Below, one piece after another: positions 25,126 through 36,060 of a stretch of 64,000 nucleotides of DNA. Each line of letters opens with the position of its first letter. The first letter of the stretch is position 1. Origin of the DNA: Lagopus muta (Eukaryota; Chordata; Aves; Galliformes; Phasianidae); assembly GCF_023343835.1 (NCBI RefSeq), contig NC_064438.1, positions 16,225,077-16,289,076 on the forward strand. The letters run 5' to 3'. The translations under genes and the position numbers were made by a program. Under the pieces are notes generated by a model. It saw only the letters and a list, made by a program, of their open reading frames with translations. It searched no databases and had not been told where the DNA came from.

Positions 25126-25380
25126 ATATTCATTCTGATACTATTTCTATGATTCCTAAATCTTCTAGTCTTACAGCATGCGACTTGATGATGCTTTCAG
25201 TGGTGGAGGTGAGTTTTATCTGTTAAGATAGGAATGAATGTAACAGGCGTGTGTTAACAGACCATCATGTTTTGCAATGTTTCCTCTGTACACCCAATTT
25301 ACTCTGAAAGGGTGATCACACTACAAAGGCTGCAGGCTCCACAGCCACCCAGATTCCATGGTCACACAGACTGTAGCAGG

Positions 25381-25443
25381 TTATTTTTATAGTATTACTT
25401 TATTATTTTTATTCTATTTTACTATTTTTATAGTATTATTTTA
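25381..25443. repeat. A/T-only low-complexity tract with internal direct repeat
   Basis: Apart from scattered single G and C bases, this stretch is composed of A and T. The 16-base unit TATTTTTATAGTATTA occurs exactly at 25,382-25,397 and again at 25,423-25,438, an offset of 41. Confidence 0.85.
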
Positions 25444-28400
25444 GATGTTGGGTATTAACCATGATTGACTGGGGATAAGGTGAGGCAGGACCTGGCTGTT
25501 ATGTGAATAAATGCTGTGTCTCTGAGGACAGATGGATTCCAGATTTACCTCCTGCACTCCCAGTAATGTGGGTTCCTCAGCAGCTCAAGTATGACTGTGT
25601 GGAGATTTTATTTGCAACCATTGACTGGAATTTTACCATCAGTATCAAACCTGTGGTACACAGAGCAAAGAAGGCAAGCATGTGAACGTCAGGTTGCAGT
25701 GAATTGAATGCTGTGATGAAAAGCCAGTTACCATGGGTGGGCAGATGGAAGGTAGGGAGTGATCACTTGTATATACCACTGAGTGCATAATGCTTTTCTT
25801 CCAAAAATGAGACAGAGTTACTCGGTTCTTTTGAAGGATTCTGAAGCTCTTTTCTCACTCTACTTGGTACAAGACACCTGTGCTGTGCAAGGATGCTTGG
25901 AGCAGCATAAAGACACATAAAGGTGCTGGACTAAACCACAGCACTTCTCTGTGACGCATTCAGCATCTGTTCTTGCATCCTCATAATGTGACCAGCTGTG
26001 TTACATTAATCCTGCATTTGGAGAAGGAATCTCGGGGTGTGCTTTATCCTACATCATGACTAAAGCTAAGCTGCTTAAGTGATTCCCATGTGATGGATAG
26101 CATTGGAGTGAGGCTCAAGAAACCTGCCACTGCCTACTGCTGTAAGGCCTTAGGTGATACCTTGTGGCAATGAGTGTGCAAATGTAAAGTTTTAGGTCAC
26201 TGCAAGCACTGCAGAAAGGGAGATGCATAGCTGCACAAACCGACCTACTTGGTTGGTTGCTCAGACACAGCGGAGGCTGGAGTTAACCTCGCAGTCTGGA
26301 GCAGGCAGAACATATTATAGTTGACTTTTCATTTGAATTTATGTGTTTCACTTGGGGATTTTTACAGTACTCCCTGAATACTTGTCTCTGTGCCGATTCC
26401 TTTAACTTTTGCTGACACTTTGAATTTCCACTGCAATGTTGGAGTAATAAAAGATGGCTCTTCATAAAGAGCATGGGACAAAGAGAACTGTGATGCACTT
26501 TGTGTTCAGTCACTCTCGTAGTTCCCTTATTTGCTGTCAAGGGGATAATTTTTCCCTTCTTTGGAACAGAATTTTGTAGACTAAGAACTAGACAGAAAGT
26601 GTGGCTCCAACACCAGAAATGGTTAATTTTATAAGCAGCTCCAAAAAGGTAGCTGGAATGGAGGCTTAAACAGCAACACTTGCTCGTGCAGCACAGAGAA
26701 ATGCGATGACTGCTGTTCTGGTAGCTTCAACAGGAAGTGTAGTTACGACCAGAAAAGCATTCGGAGTCCAAGAATCACCACCAAAAAACCCACTGAACTA
26801 TTTTTATATTTTCAGGACTTTTTATGGTGACATGTTCCTCCTCCTCAGGCAGTGCCAGCTCCTCTGTTCCTGAGGCTGCTAGCTTGCAGGAGGCTTTGGG
26901 AACAGGCTCTTTATCCTCACCATCTCGCTAACACAGAATACCCTTAGGACACTTTTAAGATTTAAAAAAAAAAAAAAAGTATGAGATTTCCTCTTGCAAA
27001 CCTGTCAGCCACCTCTCCTTTAGCTCATTTCTCTGGGAAGGCTCTGTCCCATAGTACTCTGATCTCCTGATTCACAGTGTCTCCAGGTTTTCCAGTCTGT
27101 AGCTGCCATAACCTCACTGGGGTAATGATGCTGGAAATGGCTGCACTAGAAATGCAAGGGCTGTAATTCCAGGCATGGCACTTGCCTATGAAGGAGAGTA
27201 CTCCAGATCATACATGCATGATTCTCTACAGTTATATCTATAATGCAGATGTGCTCTTCTGCTTGCCTGACTAGGCTCCAAAAAGAATAGCTTTCTTGTT
27301 ATTTAGCCATCACCCATTTCTGACCAACAGAGTAGGAGATGATGGTAACATTTCCACACTGTATCAGACAGCTTAAATAACTGCACTGCCACTAATTAGT
27401 TCTGAACTAATTGTGTTGTTTAACACCTAAGAAGCCTCTTTTTCCAAAGCAGTGCCAGAAGTTCCCGTAACCTCAGGCCTTGCTTGTGCTGTGCTTACTT
27501 TCACAGGGAGCAACAGTCCGAACCAGGAAGATGGATAAAAGAAGAGGGGAATGCTGCCATTACTAACAGGCAGAATATGAGCAACTGGTGTTGGAGAAGC
27601 CACTGAGTGCTGCCTGTAGAATCTGGCAGATGGCCCAAGCTTTCTGAAGCATGTCCTGATGAGTCCATGACCTCACCCACACCTTGCTAAAGTTTCTTTA
27701 GGTGTCTTCCTGGGAGGTGTGATCTTAACTATGGCTGTTGTATGTATATGTTGTCCTCCTCATGTCTATTTTTTGAAGGAGATGAGGGAACCTTCATCCA
27801 GACAGTATTTTTCTCCATCATTTCTAACTTACTGTAGACTATCTATACACAATTTCACCTGTGATAAATGATGAGAAGGACTAAAAATCCCTCTATATGT
27901 TTAGCTTGATGCTGCATTCTGTCTGAAAGCTGGGTGAGGAAGTATGAAGACCTATATCTCAGATGCTGGAATAGGAAAGTGACCCTCCTATGGCCTTAGA
28001 GGAGGAAACTGTTTTGTTTCTGTCTTTTTTTTTACAGTTCTCTTTGCATCCCCTTTGCAAATCACCACAGAACCTCTTCAGCCTGTTTGGATCTAGTGAC
28101 TTTGTCTTCAGTAAACAGTGCTGCCCAAGAGGAATAAAGATGCATGCCTAGGTACTGATATTTGCCATAAAATAAACCTGTGTGTCATTTATAAGGCAGT
28201 AAATTCACTTTAGGGGCTTCTGCAGTTGTCATTAAGTGTTTAGCTCTACAGGAGCTCAGAGTTCTGGCAGCTGGGAGAGGAGAACGCTGTAAACTGGAGT
28301 AGGAGAGAGAAATCCAGAAGGAGTAAATATGTAGAAAGCATTTAGAGCATTTCAGTCGAGCCAAGTTTTCCAGCTGTGGTGGGATGGCAAGGTTATCCTG

Positions 28401-30660
28401 GAGGACATCCCTGGGAGCTCAGATACAGCTGGGCTCTTTGTTTTCCCTTCTAAGCCTCTGCACTTCCCTCCTTTCTCTGTCAGGGACGACAACAATGGCA
28501 GAAAACAAGAGCTGGCCTGCCTGCAGCTCCGGGGGGAGTGCTGGGCTTGCAGTCTACATTTCTCCCCTTCCTTCTTTGCACAGCCAGGCCCCAAATCTGC
28601 TGCAGCTTTCTCTATGTTACGCAGAAAGGATGAAAGGAAAATTATTCTCCCTGCCCCTTTTATGTCGGGGAAACTGAGGAAGTGCTACACTGTGACTTGC
28701 TCAGGTCTACGTAAGAAAAGTTAGATATGGGGCACTGGCTCTGTGCTTGGAGTCCTCTGTGCTGGGAGCATACAACCTTCTCAGAAAGGAATCCCTCTTT
28801 CTTCAAATAAGAAAAAGGGGGCAAAAATGAGGCCTGCTAAGACTATTTTTAACCTGTTTTTTACTTTCTAACAAACGTATGTCAGACATTTCAGGAATGT
28901 CACAGCTTTGCTTTCCCTGGCTTTGCTGGAGGAATTCTTGGAGGACTGGCACAAAGGTGGGAGACAGCTTCCTCAGCATGGAGGTCAGGCTTCTTTTCAC
29001 AGCTGCCCAAATTTTATTTTCTCCTAATACCCCTGCAACATATGAATGCGTTAATGCTGCATCTTTGTGATTGGTGAAATACTGAGCTCTTGGCTGCTAC
29101 TAGATTTGCCATCACTCCAGATTGTGATAAAATGTCCTTTTAGCAAAGGTGTTGCTATTAAAGTCACAAAGAAGCATAAACTTAATATCTGATAAATATA
29201 AAATCTGGTAAGTCTGTCTTTCCGAGCTGCCTACCTCCATAGCCTAGTCTCCCTTTCCTTTGTTTCAGCTTTCAGAGACTGCCCCCTAGTCTGTTAATTG
29301 GAGGAGGAAGAGGATTGCCAAGCAAGAACATCACACTCTGAAAATAAGTTTTCATTTGAGCTCTGTGCTACTGCAAAGAATGAACTTTCACATGGTATGA
29401 AGCTCTGTGGGCTAGGTGAATAGTCCTCCATCACAGCAAAGGTTGTTGTGGGGCTCTGAGCAGCCACCAGTGGGTCTTCTCAGTCTCAGTAACTTTCCTT
29501 ACAGCAAGTACTTTCCTTTGAAAAATGCTGGTCTCTGTTGAAATCTCTCAGTCAGCATCATCTTTAGCTCTTCATACAAAGTTTTGCCATTAGTATTTCA
29601 CAGTGGGCTCTGGTTTATTGCAGAACTTCTATCAAGGAAGACAAGCTGCTGGCTTTCCTGTCTTGAAGAACACTGAGATTTCTCCAGATTTGAAATGTCA
29701 CCTGGAATCAGCCCTCTTTAAAATAAGCATTCTTTATGTATTTAACAAGCAGCAAAGTAGAGCAGAAAGCTTTATTTTCCGTTGTAGGTTGGTGTGAAGG
29801 TCAGCCCTATAGACCTTCTGTAACTCCTGAACACTATCCCAACATTAAACCCTTCTTAGGAAAGGAGGAAACCTAAAGGAAGCCTGCATCTGTTAACCAT
29901 CGGGTCCCAAAAGAATTCATGAGCTTTTGGTCCCACTTTTTGAGATGGGCAGGGGTCCATAGGTCTCTAAGAAGAAATCTCAACCATGGTTGCAGAACCT
30001 ACAGCGAGGCAGATCTATAAGGACACGGCCACTGTCTGGGGAACCTCTGAAAGGAAAAGCAACTTTTAAACATCTATTGTCTAAGTGCTTGCACGTGATT
30101 TACGGCTTGACTGTGATTTACAAGGGGATCCCTTGTTGATTGACTTGTGTATAGACTGCAGCAACTTTGTTTCCTAAGGTAAATTTGGTGTTGGCACAAG
30201 GGAAAATGGAGGCTCCAAGGGAAATCCTTGACTCCATCCATGCTGCCGAGGTGTTTGTGGTAGCTGGGTGTGAGGAAGGAGTGGGATGTGTGGGGGGCAG
30301 GTGGCACAGCTCAGCTCCTGGCATGGCATCCGAGGCCTCGTGTCACAGAACAACTTCTGCCCCATTTCTCACTGGTAATGTATGTGTATCAACAGGCAAC
30401 GTGTTTGATGGGGAAAAAGCGACTGAACTGCTGCTGAAAAGTGACTTCCTTTGCGATGCAGACACGGAGTGTTGAGGAAATGCTTGTATCGCTGGGAAGA
30501 GGAAGGTGAAGGAAAACCCCCACCTCGGAAGAAAGCAGCTGCTTTTCTTCGTGGACGAAGGAGCAGGTATGGACACACTCAATGCAGATGCACGAGTAGT
30601 TTCTTTGTAAACACACAGCGAGCTCTTTTCTCTGCCCCTTCTCGTGTTCCCCTCATGAAG
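25444..30660. other. Proximal 5' flank of LRP5
   Basis: About 5 kb of AT-rich unique sequence precedes the CpG island. It contains a 15-base A run at 26,964-26,978 and one MIR-like relic near 28.7 kb. The longest frames before 30.3 kb are below 105 codons and none resembles a known protein. No CR1 copy was seen after 25,125. Confidence 0.55.
28651..28750 (-). mobile_element. MIR-like CORE-SINE relic
   Basis: The plus strand contains TCGGGGAAACTGAGGAAGTG followed by TGTGACTTGCTCAGG. These correspond to the reverse complement of the MIR landmarks CCTCAGTTTCCCC and TTGGGCAAGTCAC, in the right order and spacing. The copy is degraded and the call is by eye. Confidence 0.5.
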
Positions 30661-30857
30661 GAAAAAAAACCCAAACCCAAAAACAAAACCAACAGACGAA
30701 TGTCTCCAGAAAGCGCGAGCAGCCCCGAGCCGAACCGCCGCTCCCCGCCAGGTGCACAGCGCGGGCCTGTGCGAGCGCACGGCTCCTCCCCGGGCTGCCG
30801 CGCGAGCGGGAGAATCCCAGCCCCCTTCAGGGAGGCAGGAGCGGGGGGGCAGGCGAA

Positions 30858-30887
30858 GAAGGAGGAGGAGGAGGAGGAGGAGGAGGG
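30858..30887 (+). repeat. GGA trinucleotide repeat in promoter/5' UTR
   Basis: A purine-only tract, GAA-type units followed by about nine GGA units, lies 120-150 bases upstream of the LRP5 start codon. Such tracts can form triplex or GGA-type quadruplex structures and are length-variable. Confidence 0.9.
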
Positions 30888-30945
30888 CCGGGCGCGGCGC
30901 CTCCCCCTTCCCGCCTCCCTCCCCGCCGAGCGCAGCGCCCCGAGC

Positions 30946-30960
30946 ATGGAACCTGCCTGA
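30946..30960 (+). CDS. Upstream ORF (MEPA) in LRP5 leader
   Basis: An ATG at 30,946 opens a four-codon frame (Met-Glu-Pro-Ala) that stops at TGA 30,958-30,960, 45 bases before the LRP5 start codon. Its context is strong, with A at -3 and G at +4. If transcription begins upstream of 30,946, scanning ribosomes would meet it before the main start, and it could tune LRP5 translation through reinitiation or leaky scanning. No peptide function is implied. It is not in frame with LRP5 (60 bases upstream but terminated). Confidence 0.45.
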   Translation: MEPA

Positions 30961-31005
30961 GACGCTCGGCGGGCTCCGCTCCGGCAGCTGCTGCTGCGGC
31001 ACAAC

Positions 31006-31087
31006 ATGGAGGCGGCGCCGCCGCTCCTGCTGCTGCTGCGGCTCCTGGCCGCCTCGGTGCTGCGCTGCGAGCCGGGCTCGGCCGGGG
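31006..31087 (+). CDS. LRP5: LRP5 exon 1 coding part (signal peptide)
   Basis: This exon encodes the start of low-density lipoprotein receptor-related protein 5, the single-pass plasma-membrane co-receptor that acts with Frizzled in canonical Wnt signalling. The 27 complete codons begin MEAAPP, the same first six residues as human LRP5. A run of five leucines, an arginine and a further hydrophobic stretch (LLAASVL) follow, giving a classic cleavable signal peptide; cleavage is expected near the Ala/Gly-rich end (about residues 23-28). The ATG has A at -3 and G at +4, and no other ATG in frame gives a signal peptide. The exon ends with one base of a split codon (G, completed by CG in exon 2 to give Ala28), followed by the donor GTGAGT at 31,088. 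The leucine run is shorter than the nine-leucine tract of the human protein. Identification is firm because exon 2 joins in phase and continues the human alignment. Confidence 0.93.
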
Positions 31088-31098
31088 GTGAGTGCCGT

Positions 31099-31122
31099 GG
31101 GAAGGGAAGGGGGGGTGGGGGG
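31099..31122 (+). promoter_or_regulatory. G-quadruplex motif next to exon 1 donor
   Basis: Four G tracts of 3, 3, 7 and 6 bases, separated by AA, AA and T, start 11 bases after the splice junction on the transcript strand. This satisfies the canonical four-tract, short-loop pattern, so both the DNA and the nascent RNA could fold. Confidence 0.75.
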
Positions 31123-31790
31123 AGCGGCGGCAGAGGGAGCTTCTGCCCCTTTTGTTGGCGGAGTTTGGAGAAACTTCCCCAGAACTCCGCCGGGGAGAGA
31201 CGCGCACATGGACGGGACGGGCAGAGCGGGCTCCCCGGGGGCGGCTGCGGGAGGGCGGGGAGGCGGCGCGTCGCGTGCCCCCATAGCCCGGCTCCTCCCG
31301 GCCCGGGGTGCGGGGGGCCCCGCCGCACGCAGAGGCCTCCCGTTCCCTCCTCGCAGGGCCGCTTCCCCCGGGGACCGGGCTGCGGAGGGGGGGGCTCTCG
31401 GTGGCCGCGTCCGGTCGCAAAAAAGAGACAAAAGTCGTGTGCGCGTCCCCCCCCGCCCCCCCTTCGCCGCGCCGCGTTTCCGCGGTCCCGGATTTCTGCG
31501 GGGTTTGGAGGCGCTGGTGTCGGGTGTCGCTCACGGGCGGAATCTGAGGCTCGGCGAGGCTGCGGAGGGGGGTGGGGGAACGGCGAGCCCCCCCCCCGCG
31601 CAGCCGGGCTCCGTCTGCGGGCCGTGGGCGGCGGGCGGGCGCTGGGCTCCGCGGGGCTGCGCGCCGCACGTGCGGGGCTCCGGCTGGGCGCTGCGCCTCG
31701 CTGCGGAGCTTTGCCGGCTGGCTGGGGAAAGTCGGCGGCGCGGCCAGGAGGGCAGAACGGCACCCCGGGGCCTCTTTTATTGGGCCACCC

Positions 31791-32207
31791 ACCTTTCTGA
31801 AGCGGCTGCGATTATTAATGCTGTCATTGGGAGCGATGACCGTTGGCTGCTTGCATCGCCGCTCTCTATTTTTAGTTGGAACTCCATGTAGGTGCGTGTT
31901 ATGTTTTGCTTGTTCTGTCCTGTTTATACAAGAAAGATGTCCGTCTCAGGATGTCCCTTCTTCTAACCCTAACCTCGGTCTTCCAGGTAGTTTCAGAAAA
32001 CCCAAAATGCGACTCACTCCATTCTGAGCACTTGTGTTGGTGAGATGATGTTCCTACTTGAGTGAGTTAAGCTATGCAGCTTTAGCAAGAAAGAAGTGAA
32101 CTCCCTGTTTTATGTGGAGGGTGAGGAGCACACGGTGTTCCTTGGGGCTGCCACATGTTTGCTTGCTGGTCTTATGAACACCTTTAAAATATTCAGTGTC
32201 CTTTGAC
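31791..32207. other. Intron 1 sequence after the CpG island
   Basis: Composition returns to AT-rich. No repeat or conserved element that I can name is seen here. Confidence 0.5.
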
Positions 32208-32421
32208 TGGATATAAGAAAGAAGGTTTTTACAATAAGGGCAGTGAGGCACTGGCACAGGTTGCCCATAGAGGTGGTGGATGCCCCATGCCAGGAGATAC
32301 CCAAGGTCAGAGAGGGCGGGCTCTGAGCACCTGATCTAGTGTAGGCGTCCCTGTTCACTGCAGGAAAGTTGGACCAGATGGCCTTTAAGAGTCCTTTCCA
32401 ACTCATGCGATTCTCTGATTC
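32208..32421 (+). mobile_element. CR1 LINE fragment, sense to LRP5
   Basis: Landmarks in order are GCACTGGCACAGGTTGCCC, AGAGGTGGTGGATGCCCCA, AGTTGGACCAGATGGCC and TTTCCAACTCATGCGATTCT. This is the end of CR1 ORF2 (the RHWNRLP..VVDAPS region, decayed) followed by the 3' UTR and terminal repeat. Confidence 0.92.
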
Positions 32422-35400
32422 CTGCTTATTAAGGAGATAACTTTTAGTAGTCTAGGTTAATAGCGTAATTCAGTTCACAGTGACATTAAGTTGTAACTCG
32501 GAGGATGAATTTGATTCATCTCACTGTAGAAGCAGCATTTCCATTATTGTGGCACTCAGTCGCTGCCTTCCAGACCTATTTGTGAAGCTGTGACCCCTGT
32601 GAGCCCCAGGGATGAGCGTGCTGTGTGCACGTGGGCAGAGCAGCTGTGAGCGTGCTGAGGAGGCTCCTGCTTCCAGCTCCCGGCCCTGTGAGCAGACGCC
32701 TGAGTTTAAGGGGCTTTTACCTCTCAGAAGTATTTCGATGTGCTTATCTCACAAGTATGTAAATAGATCTCGGCAGGATTGGGGATGTTCTGGAACTTCT
32801 CTGGTGTTGAAGCTTCTGCATAGTTCAGCTTGGTAGAGTAGATTTGGAATGCTTTGGCCATGAAATAACTTTACTGTGGAGCAGTGTCCTTGCTCTGTAT
32901 GTGGTCGTGGCAGGAGTTGGTTTTATTAATGTGGCTTGGAGTAATGATAAACCTCTGCAAGACGTGTGTTGTGCTGACCTGGAGGTGAGGCAGAGTGATT
33001 GCTGCACTTGGTGCTTCTGTGGAGGGAGGGTTCTCTGCCTCTGATATGGCAAGGATGTATTTTTGTCTGAAAATATTTAAGTGCTTAATGCTGTATAGCA
33101 GATGTTTTATGTCTGGCTCTTAAAAAGTAGAAGCGTTTGAAATAACTCTCGTTAAAACGTTACCTTCAGCAAGAATTGCTCTTAAATTCACTGGAGCTCA
33201 GTTAGCTGCTGCCTGTGGTGTGCTGCATTGGGAGATAGTGATTTTCTTTAATGGAATGATGATTTGCCCAATACCACGACATGCTGAATAGTGACAGCTG
33301 AACAGAGGAGTGTGCTGGATCATCACAGAAGCTTGGAGCTCGGGATGCACTGTGAAATAAAAAATGCACTTGAGCACAGCCCTTACAATGGCTTTTAATT
33401 CATACTGATTTTCTTGAGATAATGTAAAACTGATGAAACTTCTCACTGTGCCTGAGTGTGGAATGCAGCAAGATGGAACACGTGCTTAATTTGGTGACGA
33501 GGGAATGCGCTGTGTGGGAGTCCCTATGACTTCAGTGCAGCTTCAGTCAGTCCGTCATTGGCTCAGGGATCTTTTCTGGCAACCACTGCCAGCACAATGC
33601 GAGTCATGGGCACAGGTCCTCTGGGTGAGAGAGGCAACACTGGAGCTTCAGGCTTACCACAAAGTTTAAGTTCATATTTTCAGAGTGCTGGCTGCTCTGT
33701 CTCCAGACGAAGGCTTTTAGCCTCATTCAGGTATGGTGTCTGAACACATTTGCTGAGCCTGAGCACTTTAAATTTACTCTCAGGGTAGTTGTTTACGTAA
33801 TGAATGCACCAGTTGGATGCATCAGGTCATACTTGAGAAGAGTGTGAATGTATTTCAGCAATAGCCCACTGTGAATTCCATCTTTGCCTTTTGCCATTTT
33901 AAAAGTTTTTTTTTTTTTTTTTTCTTAACTCAGCTGCTTTAACTTTTATTTTATGATTGTTTTTACTTGCTGATAATGTAATAGTAAAATAGGCCTTGGT
34001 GTTGCTCCAGCGGTGAGTTTTTTTTCTATCCTGCTTCTTTCTTGGATAATGCAAGCCAAGGTGACTGGTAACAAACACAGATTGTTTCTGAGAACTTGTT
34101 GTGCCTTATTGTTATGGTAAGGTCTGTCTGTAACAACAAATAAATGTTACAAAACCTCTCCTGGAATGAACGCTCACATGGCTTACAAAAGAGCCTCACA
34201 AGGGAGTCCAATGTGAATTCGTTTCTATTTAGCCAGTAATATGAAATTGAAAGTATAAATAATAATAATAATAAATCAGAAATGGCTTTGATGGCAGCAG
34301 TTTACTTTCACATTATGTCTGTATTTTTGGTATGGGTAGCATGTGGTATGAATGCAGCCTGACTGCTTGGGGTAGGGAACAGCCACTGAGTTGAAACCCA
34401 GTGTTAGCTGCACGCTGTAGGTGAGTTTGTTGCTCCTCATTATAAGACACGTCGACAATTTATGACCAGTTGTGACAGTGTTGGCTGGGGATGCTGGCTG
34501 GCCTAAGCCACGTGCTGCAGGGGCATCTGGGATGTTCCAAAGAAGTTAGAGGTGTGCCAGCTGGGAGTTCTGAACTGGGAAATGCTTCTGGGGAGCCCCG
34601 CGCTTGTCAAGTTAGCCCATGGGGAATGTCATGATAGAGCCAAAGAGCAGATTTTGAGTTTGTGAGAGGTTAAACGGTTGTAGCAAGAGGAGGAGAGAGA
34701 ACTGGAAGTATGCCCCAGAAAGAGCATTGTTCCGTACAGTTTTTTGTTAGGAGTTTATGCGCCAACAATTCTTTCGGTTCCTTCTTGTACTTGGAAAACT
34801 TAGAATGAGGAACTCACCAGTGCTTCATCTTGGTGGTTTCTGTTCTCTAAAGAATAGACGGGAAATATCTGTCAAGCCACAAGATTCTACTGAGAAGTTC
34901 CAGGGAGTTCCAGGAATGAGTGCTGGGTGCGGAGGGTCTGTGTAATAAGCAGGAGTTTTAGTTTAGCTGTTGTTTCCTTTGCTCTTTCGTGGCTTGTGCT
35001 TTACCAGCCAGCGCAGGCACATGGGAGGTGGTTGTTCTGTATTAATGTTACATCCATGGATGACTTTTGCAAGGACACCAGTAAATTGACACATGCTCGG
35101 TTTAAATTGGTTAGTTTGCTCTGGATGATGAAAGAGTTAGAGCAATCAAATCCACTTGTAAGCCAGTAAATACATTATGTTAGTGTGTTACGTTAAATTA
35201 GCTTCAAGGGGACAGGCCTACAGGAATATATCAAAGAGCATCAGCTACAGTATTGCTTCATTTCAGAGTACAAAGGTTTATTGCAGTGGACAGTGCTGAC
35301 AGCATGTGCAGTAGGAAGTTCCTGATGGTCTGAGACCATCGGATATTGGTATGTGTGTTTAAAGGTACCCTTGCTTAATAGCAAAGATGTTGAATACTCC

Positions 35401-36008
35401 TTAACTCTTTCAGGTTTCTGAAGTGTTTTAGGTCGTTTTGAATAGTCTGCTAACCTAGCATCCATTATTTATCTTTAATACATAAGGAAGTGGAGCTTCT
35501 CCAGCGTAAGTTGACTTCCTTTAGTCGATAATAGAAGTCCTTGTGGGCAGAGTTAAGGTTTTTGAGCTCTTGTCTTTCTGCTGAGCCTACGTAGGTATAA
35601 CAGGCAATTCTTTAAGGAAACTATGAAGTGTGCTGCTTGTGAGCTATCTTGAAAAATGATGGATTGTTCCGTTCTGGTGAATTTGCCTGTGTGTTAGCTC
35701 GCAGTTCTCCCCTCCACTGTGAAAAGTGGAAATGTGTTTTATTTCTGTCTTTATCATGGTAGAAATGAGTAGTGTGGTTATATGAAGGGCTTGATTTTTA
35801 TTTTTTTTTCCAGATTTTTCTTGGGAGTTCCTGTTAAAGGACAGGTACTGCCCTGTGAAAGTGAAGTTGTCCTAATGTGGGGGTTTTCTTTCTTCTGTTG
35901 CCATTGGTTTGAGGTTTGCATGGGGTGGCAGATGCTTGGTTACTTGGGGGGCTCCTTAATGTCTCTCCATTGGCTCAGTAGTTGCCAGAAATCTGTGATG
36001 ATGGTTTC
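32422..36008. other. Intron 1 unique sequence
   Basis: No exon is recognised. An 18-base T run lies at 33,906-33,923, an AAT microsatellite at about 34,257-34,275, and a 17-base near-perfect palindrome at 35,324-35,340. Remaining sequence appears unique. Confidence 0.55.
34257..34275 (+). repeat. AAT microsatellite
   Basis: About six consecutive AAT units are present. The tract is short and ordinary, potentially polymorphic. Confidence 0.85.
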
Positions 36009-36060
36009 GTAGAATCATAGACTAACCGGGATTGAAAGGAACCCACAAGGACCATCAAGA
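36009..36060 (-). mobile_element. CR1 LINE terminal fragment
   Basis: The plus strand reads TAGAATCATAGACTAACCGG, GATTGAAAGGAACCCACAAGG and ACCATCAAG, the reverse complement of the CR1 3' terminus, truncated to about 50 bases. Confidence 0.85.

Larger units (their letters stand above)
30690..31790. promoter_or_regulatory. LRP5: CpG island covering LRP5 promoter, exon 1 and 5' part of intron 1
   Basis: GC content and CpG frequency rise abruptly after the A/C-rich tract at 30,661-30,690 and fall again near 31,790. The flanks on both sides are AT-rich and CpG-poor. The island contains several G/C boxes (for example GGGCGGGG at 31,253) and a palindromic GCACGTGC E-box at 31,666-31,673, but no obvious TATA or CCAAT box upstream of the start codon. 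This is the typical architecture of a broad, TATA-less housekeeping-like promoter. The transcription start is not determinable here; it probably lies within about 300 bases upstream of 31,006. Confidence 0.88.

Noticed and set aside
1..30660. Search for exons of a neighbouring upstream gene (in mammals C11orf24 lies on this side of LRP5).
   Set aside because: No second CpG island or recognisable exon appears in the 30 kb before LRP5; the neighbour presumably lies beyond the window.
30343..31891. Very long open frames on both strands across the CpG island (up to about 390 codons).
   Set aside because: They overlap each other on both strands and are rich in Pro, Arg, Gly, Ala and Ser, as expected when GC-rich DNA lacks stop codons. 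None shows a domain, and they run straight through the LRP5 exon 1 splice donor.
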